Of a stretch of 31,101 nt of DNA, positions 19,624-30,639 are shown one piece after another. Positions within the stretch are counted from its first letter, which is position 1; every line of letters begins with the position of its first letter. This DNA comes from Dissophora ornata (Eukaryota > Mortierellomycota > Mortierellomycetes > Mortierellales > Mortierellaceae). The stretch spans positions 1-31,101 of the forward strand of contig MU616936.1 in NCBI GenBank assembly GCA_025201705.1, read 5' to 3'. The position numbers and the translations under genes were made by a program. The notes beneath the pieces are model-generated. The model saw only the letters and a list, made by a program, of their open reading frames with translations. It was not told where the DNA came from and searched no databases.

Positions 19624-22600
19624 ATGGCCTGGTTGACCAGCACTTGTGCAGTGGCGCTCTTTGTGTGCGACCTCAAGTCGCTGTTGCGGCTCAGCGCCAT
19701 TGCTACCTCGGCTGTCCTTGCGACCGCTATCCTGGCTGGAGCCATTATTGCACTGGCATTCATTGCCGCTGGGTCCTCTCCCACATCACCATCTTTCCCG
19801 TGCCAGGCTCAACATTCTGCGAAACCCACGTTTTCTACGCATGGACAAAAAGAGCAAAAGTCGCGGAGTGAGCTAAAAGAGTTGAAAGAGCCCGTCCGCG
19901 GTATAATCTGCCGCGGCATAGACCGCGACGATCTCGACCTCAATGCCACGGGTACACTAGCCACAGCGCCACGATGGTTCATCGCCCGACCGCGTCCCGC
20001 CCGAATGTGGACGAGAGCACGCTCCGTTCTACGCCAGAACTGTCGATGGCAAGGTTGTGACCCATACACGAACTTTAAAAGGCATCTCCCAGCGCGGTTT
20101 GCCGCACTCCTTACGCCTGCCTCGACTTTACGCGTCTCTCGAGGCCAAGGTTACGTACTTTGGGCCATCTATCTATCTATACTTGTCGCCGTGGTTTCCG
20201 CCGAGGGCGCTGGCCAAGGGGTAGTCGCTTACGATCCTCTAATCCCTGTAACGGACCAATTGAGGACCCCGGTCGTAGCTGGCGCACCCCCTCTAATGTC
20301 GCCTTCTGATGCTGGGCAGGAGGAAATGAAAGAGCGTGCGTACATCCAGCGACTCCAGTCTGACCGTGTCCAAAGACAAGGATCACTCTATGTCGAATTC
20401 ACCCCTGAGGAGACCAAGCAGATGAGGGCTGGACCGCCTGACGTTGCTCGGTACTCGAAGGAACCTCTGCCGTGGGAGGGTATCGATGATGATGCTAGCG
20501 AGGATGATGGATTTTCGGCTCCGGGACTGTCATTTTCACCTTGGGCAGACACGCTTCGATACGAGTCCATGTCGGATGATGGTGAAGGTGAAGGTGAGAA
20601 TGAGGAGGACGGCGAAAAAGTTGACAGGGACGAGCATAGAAGGTATCGCAAGAAACGTGGATGTTCTAATGCAAGAGGATCTCAGAAGAAGAGCTGCAAC
20701 CAGGACAGTTTTTTGGCCTCTCAAGCCGACATGGATGGCGGTGCTGGTGTTGTTGACGATAAAAATCTGGCGAGCGTCGAACTTCAAGCAGCCGAAGTAG
20801 GCTCTTACGTGTCTGGTTCACCTCCTTCTGAGGAAGGAAGGGTACTGAAGGTGGAAGCGATGGGCCAGTTTGGCGCGTTTTCGACCGACCTTGATCCGAA
20901 CGTTCGTGAAAACATCAAAGAGGTAATTGGCCCCCAAGTCTGGGATGCAGTGGGGGACTCTCAAAAGGATCAAACAAGAACGCGAGAGTATGTTGAAGTG
21001 AAGCAAGATGAGGGAAAGGACGCGAGTGTCAGAGGTCCGTCCAGCAGCAACGACGGTGGTATCAGTAGAATGGAACTCGGTGCTGGCATCAATGCTGGCA
21101 TTGCGGAAGCTCGACCAAGGCTAGATCAAATTGACTTTTTGGGCCATGAGGCCGAAGTTGACTGGCTGGACGAGGTGGAAAAGATGGAAATGGTGGGAAA
21201 GGCTAATCTCGAAAGGAAGGAGAAGAAGTACCACCATCATAGCATTTCTACCAAGGCCATGAGCGAGAAACACGATGGACATGGTGATACTGGCGGCGGG
21301 GCCGGTGGCCAGGGTCATGAAGTTAAAGACAGACACGGACTCAAAGATGCAGAGACGGATATCGCTGAAGATACTAAAGAACCAGAGCATATGCGGTCTG
21401 TGCCTCCAGAAAAACTCCTTCACGATCTCCAATGGGAGGCCGAGCATGGTAAGAACGAACCGGGGTATTGCAGCTTTACGTTTATCCTTTATCCAACGAT
21501 TCCTAATGGTGTTATGCTTCACTGATCGACAGGCGGCTTAAACCCAAAGCACTTCCATCAGGGTAACCAGAAGATGGGGACTGACCCCAGGAGCAATAAC
21601 AGAGCCGAGGAACAAGACCGCGACGAAGACGGCATAGTTTTCCCAGAAGTCCATTCTGATCAGCCATACAGCAAGATTGTCTATCCCATTGTTCCTGAAG
21701 ATCCTGACTCGACCCTGGGCTATGTATCCTACAATCGCCAAGGGGACCGCATCATGGATTTCAGCATGGCCGGTTGGAACGAGGGTAACACGGATCTGCC
21801 AGATGCAGTCCCAGATATTCCCTGCCTCGAGACTCTCTCGCCACGAGATGGGGCAGACAGCCCTTCGGATCAAGGCGACGACACGGAAAGAATCCAGGCA
21901 GCATTGGATCGAGTCTCTAGAAAAACGAAAAAGCTTGTCCAGAACAAAGATGTTATACCAAAAGGTGCGCTTGCACTGGAAAGAGGAGTCTACAGGATCT
22001 CAAGACCGCTCAAAATCAGAGCAAGCGGAATCTTGTTCCGCGGGGACCCTGGTGGGGGCTCGCGGATTGTCTGTCAGTGGGAGTCAAGGGGACCACGCTA
22101 TGCTATTGAAGTTGAGTAAGTTGCCGCCCATAATTCGCATCAAAAACATTGAAGACGTTACATTCTCACCGTGCGCCGGTATTTTCCAAATTAACTACAG
22201 GGGGAAAACGGACAAGATGCTGCAGAATACGCGCGTTCCTGTCATGGCTGAGTACACTCCTGTTGGGTCATTTTTCTTGGCCTTGGATCCCACTTACTTC
22301 CAGGAAACTGGCCTGAGCGTAGGCGATCAGGTCGTTGTGAGCCGCATCGGAAACGCCCGCTGGATTAGGGACATTGGCATGGATGATTTCCACTCTGACA
22401 AGAAGGGCCTCAAACCCTGGAAAAATATGCATGCTAAAATGTATCGCACCATCCGATATCTCAACTCGCAGACTGGCATTGTGGAGCTAGATGCACCTAT
22501 GCCTATCTCCATCTCGCGTCAATATGGAGGTGGTTTTGTGACAAAGTACAAGGATGGCAAGATCCATGCTCTCGGTATCCAGTACCTGGACATGGTCTTC

Positions 22601-23368
22601 CCCGGGAATATTGGACGGACCAAAGAGGATTTTTTGGATCAGGAGGGACGAGGCAGCAAGGATTACCGGTTCTCATACGAGATTTTCGCCAACTATGCGC
22701 TCCGGATCGATTGTGCATACCACATGTATGTCTCTCATATCACCACAGCATTCTTCCACAACTTTGTGTCGGTCGGCACAGATGTACACCACCTGACCCT
22801 GGACTCGATCGTGCACTCTTACCCTGACGAGATGTTGTCGGGCCAGTCGGCCTTTCAACTCTCGGGTCAGTTAGTTCTGGTCAAGGACTCGCTCTCTCAG
22901 GGATCGTTCCACTTTTTCGTCGACATTAGTCACGTCATGGGACCCAATGTCTTTTTCCGGTCAATGTGTGTCAACGTTGGGAAGCCATCCCAGCCCATGC
23001 CACTGAACTTTGCGCCAGGAGAAGTGGGGCCGCACATGAAATTGTGCACGGGCATCCTGGTAGACCAAGTTGTTACAGATGGCCCAATCTTGTTAGTCAA
23101 TCGAGGAGAGATGGGCACGGGTCACGGATATACTAGCGCCAACTCTGTGGTGTGGAACTCTCGTGCGCGAGAGGGAATTCTAACCCACAGGGCGGCAGGA
23201 TTCCAGAACTTTGTGATTGGAAGTGAGGACCTGGACGCGATGGACCGCCGGCCATGGGATCATCATGGCTGGAAGGAGCATTTGGGCAGCGAGGTTCTCC
23301 CCGGGAGTCTGTACCTGAGGCAGCTGTCTGACCGGCTAGAGCGACTCAGCAAGGGCTGGGTTGCGTGA
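19624..23368 (+). CDS. Large membrane-anchored or secreted protein with pectin-lyase-like beta-helix region
   Basis: Three exons are proposed (19624-21448, 21533-22115, 22201-23368), joining in phases 1 and 2, giving 1191 aa. Residues ~8-50 form a long hydrophobic stretch; a second hydrophobic segment (about 177-193, VLWAIYLSILVAVVSAEG) looks like a signal peptide or second membrane helix, so the true start may be the later ATG at 20005. Residues ~200-640 are acidic and low-complexity. From about 670 it resembles a mainly bacterial family of pectate-lyase-superfamily right-handed beta-helix proteins: LGYVSYNRQGDRIMDFSMAG, DDTERIQAALDR, GALALERGVYRI, NRGEMGTGHGYTSANSVVWN (from 1103) and VLPGSLYLRQL near the C-terminus. 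Several positions I would expect to be His/Arg/Trp in bacterial members read differently (GPHMKLCTG). Substrate and activity are unknown. AATAAA follows at 23404. The family call is from memory of motifs. Confidence 0.72.
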
Positions 23369-23403
23369 GAAAAATGGCGAAATCATAGTCTTGATGCAAT
23401 CGA

Positions 23404-23409
23404 AATAAA
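23404..23409 (+). terminator. Poly(A) signal of the beta-helix gene
   Basis: AATAAA begins 36 bp after the stop codon, within the 279 bp separating this gene from the convergent SPC25. The rest of that gap shows no other feature. Confidence 0.4.
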
Positions 23410-23647
23410 AGGAAAATAAGTTTGTAGCAAGCAGCACGCACCTGTCTGCAGATGACAGACGCCAGAGCAAATCCCAATCAAGCTCTGAGTGAATCAGTGT
23501 ATATTACTTTATGATACAATATGTAAGGATGTGGATGAGATCCCATGTCGCTATCTCTCCAGGGACTAAATGCTACAAACAACGAGACGGTTTTCTCACA
23601 TGGGCCGTCAGCTTCTTGAAAAGAAGAATATCTCCATGAACCAACCA

Positions 23648-25094
23648 CTACTTTTTGGCCGAGTCCTTGAACGTCTTACGCACCCTCTTCAGAAATCCGT
23701 AAAAGTCTCGGGTATCGTTTAGATATCGAAGTAGCGATGGGAGCTCAGGTAAGACAGGGTCGCAATCAGAGACTATAGTCAGAATGCAGAGGATGTTGTG
23801 AGATTTCATAAACACACGGCAGTATTCGGATATCCGTTACGCACGCAGATATAAAAGATGTACAAAGAAGTACAATGAAGGAGCGAGTACCTGCAAAATC
23901 GTGTTGAGAGACATCAACAGTGATAGAGTATTCCTGATCCCAGTCTAACTCGTTTATCCGTGTAAACGTAAATCCGATATGATCCTCTGTTGGCCCACGC
24001 GAGACGAGAATAAGATGGTGATAGTCAGCGAGCGGTTGGTAGGTGGCATTCATTGTAGTTTGCTTCCAAGCGTAATATCCACCTGCCTTTGACTCCGATT
24101 ATCCGCATGGCCAAGATGGACTCGAAGCTCGCCAGCTCCGGCTTGTTCTTCAAAACCTGTTCGTCTAATGCCTTCTTTTGTGCAATCCTGGCTATTGGCC
24201 AGCAGAAGAGAGAGACTCAGTGTCAGTATGTATCAACACAGAGATCCACAGGGAAATAGTCCTGGATAGAGAGCTCCCGTGATATCTTTACCTTCTCGTT
24301 TGGCTTTGACTTCTTTCCTGAGCATGGCAACCTGCTCCTCCAGGGACTCGCGCACCTGCTTCATGTCGTCGCGACGGATCGATAGTTGCTGAACTGCTTT
24401 AGACATGTTGTTTGCCTCCTCTTTTTCCTTCTTGAGTGCTAAGAGGTTGCGTGTGTGTGGTGGCGTTTTTTTCATGTCAGTTTCCTGTTGCGCCTTTCGC
24501 CGTGGACCAACGAGTACTTGTTAAACTCCATTACCTTTTGCAAGAGTGGCTTCCTGTGCGACTGTGACCCTCATCTCCTCACGTATCTCACGGTCTGATT
24601 CTAGTTTGTTGTGCGATTTTGTTTTAAAAAAAAAATCCTTTCGTCAGACTTCCTACGCGCTATCCAGCCTCCCGAGATATATATTACCATATAACCGAGT
24701 AGCTACGATGAATGATTGGCGCTATACCTCTAGCCTGGGCAGTATCCTGAACCCATTGCTCCGTGTTTTCGGTTATCTTTGTCTTAATCTTTTGAATGGA
24801 GGCGTTGATGTCATTTGTGAATGTCGCTGCACGGGCAATGAGCTCCTCAGAATCAATCTGCGGTGTTGGGAGGACAGGCAGTGGCGGCGGTAATGGCGCT
24901 GCGTTCTTACTTGGCAGTAAGGAGAGTCGAGCGCTTCCAACAGAGAGCCGTTGGTTCGAGGTATCCATGAGCGGTGAACGTCCATTGGTTGAATTCCAGC
25001 CGCCAAAGGAGCTTCTAACCCCTATGGAATTCCGTAGTGGCGCTGCACTAGAGCCTGCTCCTGTGAATGATGCTGAGGTTGCTGAGGATGCCAT
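23648..25094 (-). CDS. SPC25: Kinetochore protein Spc25 (Ndc80 complex)
   Basis: Spc25 pairs with Spc24 at the inner end of the Ndc80 complex, linking microtubule-binding Ndc80/Nuf2 to the inner kinetochore. Six exons join in phase 1 throughout: 25094-24728, 24600-24535, 24438-24292, 24191-24087, 23986-23891, 23772-23648, giving 301 aa. Residues 1-90 are Ser/Pro-rich. Residues ~120-215 form the coiled coil (for example LKKEKEEANNMSKAVQQLSI). The C-terminal globular domain is diagnostic: MRIIGVKEDHIGFTFTRINE, then ITVDVSQHDFAVSDCDPVLP and LNDTRDFYGFLKRVRKTFKD. The intron after 24087 seems to use a GC donor (AAAG/GCAGGT), required to keep this domain in frame. The start at 25094 has a strong CAAAACAATGG context; an in-frame ATG at 25118 would add eight residues. 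It is longer than the roughly 220 aa of yeast Spc25 because of the N-terminus. Confidence 0.88.
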
Positions 25095-25176
25095 TGTTTT
25101 GTGAATGGCTCTGTGCATCGTGCGTTGGTGGTAAATATGTGGAGTTCGCGATAGCAGTCTCTTCGCATTACTCTTC

Positions 25177-25184
25177 CACGTGAC
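25177..25184. promoter_or_regulatory. CACGTGAC element upstream of SPC25
   Basis: An E-box-type CACGTG with the AC flank lies about 85 bp upstream of the SPC25 start. In yeasts this core is bound by bHLH factors such as Cbf1, which also functions at centromeres and promoters. It is a single short motif, so the functional call is tentative. Confidence 0.25.
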
Positions 25185-25880
25185 CTATTACTACCATTTA
25201 AATGGATAGATCGGCACCATGGACAGCATGAATACTGTGGAAGGAGCAGTGTGTTACGAGTTTACGACTAGTTCATAAAGTAGAAGAAGATGGATGCGCA
25301 TGGGCGACAAGAGAGGTGGGTGGTTCTTGGGGAGGGATTTCTTTCACTTTAGACGATTTGCTCCGGGATAGATGTGTGATGTGCATTTTGAGTTTGCAGT
25401 GGCGGTGTTTCCAGGCACCGGCAGCGATGATCGACGATGGAGGACCAGGGCCGGGCTTTGTGTGCAGCAGGAGAATGGCAGAGAGGACGGCGGAATATTT
25501 TGCGATGTGGGTGATCTGGATATGGGATCTGGCGGTGTGTGGAGAGAGGGGTGCGGGAATGATCGCTCGGCTTTCACGTGCAGGAGGAGATCAGCTTTAT
25601 GACAAAGATGCAAACCCAATACTGTGCGGGTGGCAGACACGCGCAGAGGCAGTGAGAGCATCCATTCCATGCAACACACACACACACACAGACACACACA
25701 GACCCGAGTACGGCCGTGGCACCATCGTCCGAGAACCGTGTGCATCCCACACACTGTGCGGAGTATAGTCCACCGCACCTCCAGCGGCTCTGAAACAAGC
25801 CCTGCCCCGCGTGTACCGGACCAGAACGACACAAACCTCGGCTGATGGCCCAACGATCCCGTCCCCGCGTCGCCTCATCT
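25185..25880. other. SPC25/PXMP4 intergenic region with CA microsatellite
   Basis: No supported gene. A CA-dinucleotide microsatellite, interrupted by GA, spans about 25674-25701. Several 70-170 aa open frames overlap here on both strands but none shows family motifs or splice structure. Confidence 0.5.
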
Positions 25881-25995
25881 CTCCTCCTTCCCTCTTTCCC
25901 CTTTCTTCCCCTCTTTCTCTCTTCCCCTCTTCGATTCTCTTTTCATTCCTTGACGCCATCCCCTCTCCTCTCCATCGCACCTACATCTACTCTTC
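25881..25995 (+). promoter_or_regulatory. CT-rich leader tract of PXMP4
   Basis: This is a pyrimidine-dominated tract on the coding strand running to within a few bases of the PXMP4 start. It is the third such tract in the window placed directly before an ATG. Confidence 0.5.
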
Positions 25996-25998
25996 AAA

Positions 25999-27002
25999 AT
26001 GGACTCCATCAAGAACGCTGCAACACAGTTTATCCTCACGCCAGAGTACCATGACCTGCTCTCCATCGTCAAGGGCTTCAGGAACGGTCTTGTCTACGGT
26101 GCAAAGATCCGATTCCCCCATGCCCTCGTCATGACATTGCTCTTCCGCAGATCAAAGTACGCTCCATCACCACCTCGCCTCTTGTCAAGTCCTACCCGGA
26201 CACTGTCCTCTTCTCGTGTTTCCCTGCTTCTCGGTTGAAAGAAAAAACCAGGCAAACACCCTTCTGACCCATCATGTTCTCGTTTCTACTTCTTCATGTT
26301 CTACTGCCTGCAGCTTCAAGGACATGGCGCGGTTCGTGCTCAAGGCAACCAAGCAACATGCTAAAAATCTGGCCTTCTTTGCAACAATTTACAAGACCCT
26401 GTTGATCGTTCAGAGAAGAATGCACGGCAAGGAGCGACCTCTGGATTCGTTCTTGGCCGGTTTGGTTGGTGGATACATGGTCTTTGGAGAGAACAACAAC
26501 GTGAATCAGCAGGTAAGCATCACCAAAGTCCACGTACTCGGCCGAGCTCTGATGACCAATGAACCCCGGCACAAAAGAGCCCCACATTCTCTTGAAACAC
26601 CTGCAGAAGCGCCAACAATAGGACATGTGACTTGCACTAGCTGGATCTTCATTACCCACGCACCGGATCGATCGATGTCTGTGGCGGCATGAATCAAACG
26701 TCTAGAGATAGAATCTTCTCTAACAGTCCTGTTCCTTGATCCGTTGCGACCCTTAGATTGTGCTCTATCTCTTCTCGCGCATCATGATGGGCCTGGCCAA
26801 GATTCCTGTTAAGAAGAATGTCATTGCCGAACCAGCGCAGACATTCCCTATCTTTGCCTCCTTGGTCTGGGCCACAGTCATGTTCCTCTTCCAGAACGAG
26901 CGGGATGTGCTCCAGCCATCGTTGCAGGCATCGATGCAGTACATCTACATCGACTCCAACAGGTGGAACACCCTCAAGAACTTTTTGTGGCACAACAAGT
27001 AG
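25999..27002 (+). CDS. PXMP4: Peroxisomal membrane protein 4 (PMP24)
   Basis: PXMP4/PMP24 is a small peroxisomal membrane protein of the Tim17/Tim22/Tim23/PMP24 superfamily; its exact transport role is unsettled. Three exons join in phase (25999-26156, 26314-26512, 26757-27002), giving 200 aa against 212 in human. Strong family landmarks are GLVYGAKIRFPHALVM near the N-terminus, FLAGLVGGYMVFGENNNVNQ at the exon 2/3 junction, IVLYLFSRIMMGLAK, and the C-terminal LQPSLQASMQYIYIDSNRW. Several short hydrophobic helices with small-residue motifs fit the superfamily. The ATG follows the CT-rich leader directly. The end KNFLWHNK is close to the family C-terminus. It is divergent from SPC25 and convergent with the oxidoreductase gene across about 850 bp. 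Confidence 0.92.
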
Positions 27003-27857
27003 ATTAAAGGACCCCTTTCGAAATCAACATGCTGTCCCCACTCTCTTTTTTTGTCTTCTGCCGCTGTACTTTGTTTCCTTTCCAAAATGTTTGCTCTATC
27101 CTTCGTGCCATTCCACTCTGCACTTCGTTGCCGCTGTCGATCAGCAGCTCACTTTTCCCACACACCCAACGTCGAGGCTACATTGATCGATCCGGTCCCG
27201 CCTTACGAGAAAAAAAATACATGTAGAGCCCGTAATCCTATCGCCTCCCCGCACCATCCTCACCTTCCATCGTACATGAAAATGGTTCTTATAGATCTGG
27301 AGACTCAATGCAAATAAATAATAGACAAAGCACTCGACTGTCTGAGGACGCGACGATTGACACAGCGTTAGCGAGGGTAAGTGTCAAAGACCCTTCAAGT
27401 CCACAAACGTGTTGTCGTAATATATGTGGACCGTCGTACCATACTAGGAGCGAAAGCCCCATCGGTTCTCATTTTTGGTAATGACCATGCCATTGAGAGG
27501 CGGAAAGATGCTATTACGCAGTGCTTGTGCTGTGCTGCTGCAGCTGGCTTCACATTCCCTGTGCGCGGGCTCTTCTTCCACTGGCAGATCTCGTGCGTAA
27601 AAAGGCGATGATAAGCACGTTGCCACCATGGAAGCATCGCATTATGTTCCCCTCCAACGACATGTCGACAAACATGGTGCGAATTGGGCGAATGGATATA
27701 GCACATGGTGCACTTTTTATTATATTCCGCAAAAACGAAGCGCGGTGGGCGGGGATAAAGTGATATCGACAGGGTGATTATGAAATCAGAGGGTATATTC
27801 GGCTGGACTGGCTGTCTGACTGCATGTCTAACTCATGGTCATGCACCGTTGATTTGC
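27003..27857. other. Convergent intergenic region
   Basis: This is 3' flanking sequence of PXMP4 and the oxidoreductase gene. AATAAATAAT near 27313 could serve as a distal poly(A) signal for PXMP4. The open frames here (up to about 120 codons, overlapping on both strands) lack motifs, so I see no gene. Confidence 0.45.
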
Positions 27858-29288
27858 TCACTCACGAACCTTCATACCAGCCGTCGTGTAAATGGAGTCA
27901 ATGACCTTCATGTTCAAGACGCTGTCCTCGCCAGTCACCCATCCCGGAATCGTGGTGGCCGCATCCTTGCCTCCACTCTTGACACCCTTGACAAACGCAT
28001 CGAGTTGGTATTTATAGGTCGAGTATCCTTCGCCGTACACCTTGGGTAAATTCTCAGTCTTTCCCGTGGCCTTGTCCTTGATTGACAGATAGTGATACAC
28101 CTTTTTTTTTTCCGAGAAAGTTTAGTTAGTGCAACCATAAAACAAATCATGTGCATGAACAAAAAGTAAAGCAAAGCAAAGCAAAAAACAAAAAACAAAA
28201 AAAAACAACTCACGCCAGGAAGCGCATAGACGCCGAATGTAAAGATCTTGTCATCCGTCTCAGCAATGAAGATGGGAATGACTTCCCGATAGGTCTGAAG
28301 TGAAAACCATGGGTTTGTCAAACTGACTGTCAGCTCCGCCTTCAGATCGGATTTGTCTGGGGTTTTCAGGTTCAAAACAGCCTCCATGCGTCCGTCAATT
28401 TCCTCAGCGACGATCTTTGGCACAGCCTTCTCCACGCTTTCAACCTCGAGTCCACTAAAATAGCGGATTGCATTGACAGTGTAGCAGCCGCAGTCCATCA
28501 CGACACCTCCAGCAAGACTATAGTTGAATCGGATATCCGTCGCAGGGAAGAAGGATGGAAATGATTGCACAACCTTGATATGCTGGAGAGGGTGGCCTTC
28601 CGAAATGTGCTTTTGCAAGATCTCTCGGAATTTAATTGACGCTGGGTGGAATCGATAATGGAAGGCTTCCAGGAGGACCAAGTTCTTTTCCTTGGCGAGG
28701 TCAAACAGCTCTTGTGTCTGAACCGCGTTGGACGCAGCAGGCTTCTCGAGCAGGACATGCTTGCCTGCGTTGAGGGCTTTCTTTGTCCACTCGTAATGGA
28801 GACCATTAGGAAGGGGATTGTAGATACAGTCGATGTTGGGATCGTCGATGAGAGCATCATATGTAGGATGCGTGTTGGGGATGCCGTGCTTTTTGGCAAA
28901 CTCCTACTCGAGCAATGTGCGGGGTTATCACGAGAGCTGTGTGGTTAGATGTGATCAAGCAGAGCGGAAAACCGTGTGCTGACGCACTTGTGACAATGCA
29001 GAGTCGAATGTTACCTTGGCCTTGGTCTCGTCGCGGGCAGCAACAGAGACTACGATGATGGACCGGCTGATCTTGGCAGGGTTGGTCAAGGCGATTGGGG
29101 CAATGTTTGCAGCACCCAAGATACCGATCCTGAGCGCATCCTGGCGTTGCAACAAGCAAGTAAGTACGATAGACACAGACGACAGGCCGTAAATGATAAG
29201 AAACAGGGATGTTAGTACTTACAGGGTCCTTGGCGACCGAGTTCTTGGGCATGGCCAGTCGGTAGCGAGCAAAGAGTCCGGGAGCCAT
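27858..29288 (-). CDS. Gfo/Idh/MocA-type NAD(P)-dependent oxidoreductase (dihydrodiol dehydrogenase-like)
   Basis: This is a predicted dehydrogenase of the Gfo/Idh/MocA family, closest in feel to dimeric dihydrodiol/D-xylose 1-dehydrogenases; the substrate is probably a sugar or trans-dihydrodiol. Four exons join in phase 0: 29288-29223, 29140-29015, 28903-28214, 28100-27858, giving 374 aa. The Rossmann strand and glycine loop are LRIGILGAANIAP (from residue 25). The family Lys lies in GKHVLLEKPAA (Glu117-Lys118-Pro119). The second domain contains VLLEAFHYRFHP and LAGGVVMDCGCYTVNAIRYF, both conserved around the active site. The C-terminal exon closes the beta sheet and ends MKVRE. The last intron has an A-run instead of a pyrimidine tract before its acceptor. 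No secretion signal is visible, so it is likely cytosolic. Confidence 0.88.
28142..28207. repeat. A-rich low-complexity run with GCAAA repeats in an intron
   Basis: Within the third intron of the oxidoreductase gene, three tandem GCAAA units and A-runs split by single C occur. This is simple-sequence expansion with no sign of a function. Confidence 0.5.
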
Positions 29289-29958
29289 GGTTGAATACTT
29301 TGTTGCTTTTGATGTTAGAGGGGAGTCGATGGGAGCTAGAAGGAGGACGAAGACAAAACAAAGGTAAAGGAAATTTAGCATCACGACTATTTATATGGTG
29401 TTTATGCGAAAATGAGAAGGCGCGTGCTCTCCCTGTCTTTGTTTGTCCAGCGGATTCGCCAATCCTTGGCTCTCAATTGAATAAACATATTAGACTTCCT
29501 GCAAGAAAAATGTGATCGAAACGCCTGCAGTGACGCGTCCAGTTGCTCAACTAGCATGATGTTCGAGTCAAATTGTTGTGTCAATAAAAACGGGGCCGCG
29601 CGTTCTCGGAATGCTATGGTACGTAATCTGAGCTGCGGCCTCGCTGAGACTGATAGAGGCAACCAAGTCCGACTGGCCTACTATTAGACTACAAGCATGA
29701 AAGGCATGGCCCACGAAATATCAAGGACTTGCTGTATTTACGCAGGACCCAATTTTAAAGGACATCGTCCTTCCGGATGTGATGTTGTGAAGTTTGAACT
29801 ATATAAGACCTGTGACATTGCAAGGCTGATCTGCACGTGGGACACTGAAAGGAGGCCACAGCGTAACAAGGCATGATCTGATAAGGAGCGTCGGTCTACA
29901 TGTATGAAGGCATATCGCACAATCATTTCTGATACCATCATGGATGCACATTACTACA
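29289..29958. other. Upstream flank of the oxidoreductase gene, otherwise unexplained
   Basis: It holds the promoter side of the minus-strand oxidoreductase gene, an ACGCGT at 29533-29538 and a TATA-like CTATATAAG near 29800 on the plus strand. No gene is supported. Confidence 0.35.
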
Positions 29959-30226
29959 GGAAAACTGGCATAGCCATCCCAAAAAGTACATCCCCAAGTC
30001 CTACATGAGTTTCCACGCCGAGAGTCTTCACTACATCCTGAGCCACGCCGTTAATGAATATCTTATGAGTACAGGGGTGTCTGCATACCTTAAAGTTGGA
30101 AGAAAGACTGAATGTCAATCTATGAATGTTTTGCAGCCAAAGGTAGTTTATGCCATAAGTGACGATGATCTTCAGCTGCACATGTTATTTCTCGATAGCG
30201 AGTGCTTTGTCTGGTCGTTCACCTAG
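29959..30226 (+). other. Possible orphan coding segment, gene model unresolved
   Basis: From a splice-acceptor-like TACTACAG at 29959, a plus frame reads ENWHSHPKKYIPKSYMSFHA and stays open to the stop at 30226. Its first half has C/G-ending codons similar to real genes nearby. A TATA-like element lies about 160 bp upstream, and a weak upstream frame (RHDLIRSVGLH) ends at a GTATG donor-like site near 29901. I recognise no family. A minus frame over the same bases (29954-30181) is also open, so strand is not certain. It could be a young gene, a decayed exon or chance. Confidence 0.2.
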
Positions 30227-30639
30227 CCTGGTATAACGTCTCTGTGGATGGTCATAACATGGTCACTGAATGCTTTTACCCTGACTTTCTTCAGAAACGT
30301 CGTGCTTGCAAGCATGTCCTAGGTCTGACCTACAGGAATTTGTGCAACTGTTGCAAGAGAGCACAGGCCACACATAAAGATTGATTGGATAGATCGCACA
30401 CAACAAATCTTCACTTCCCTTTTTAAACCAAAAATCGCTAGAAAATCAACGGCGCGTTTTATCTTCAAGTTCGACTTGAAGTGTGTAGTGCTTCTTTGTC
30501 GCTTACAGAAGGGAGGTTGCGTTGGCCGTTGCACCCACAGCATTGATGAAATCCACACTCTGTGCATCGCTGGATGGGCTCAGCCAATCCCGTGCCTTGG
30601 AAGTCTCAGTCGCACCGTTTGCGTCGTCAGTGTTTTCAT
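30227..30639. other. Non-coding or unrecognised sequence
   Basis: Only short overlapping open frames are present, with no motifs, splice structure or repeats that I can support. Confidence 0.35.

Noticed and set aside
22116..22200. Continuous coding through this stretch of the beta-helix gene
   Set aside because: The upstream frame hits a stop here; a GTAAGT donor and a TTAACTACAG acceptor make a clean 85-bp intron that keeps phase on both sides.
25674..25703. CA repeat as part of a tandem array or CRISPR-like locus
   Set aside because: It is a plain dinucleotide microsatellite without spacers.
28498..28899. 133-codon minus frame inside the oxidoreductase gene
   Set aside because: It is an alternative frame of the third exon, whose true frame carries the EKP and other family motifs.
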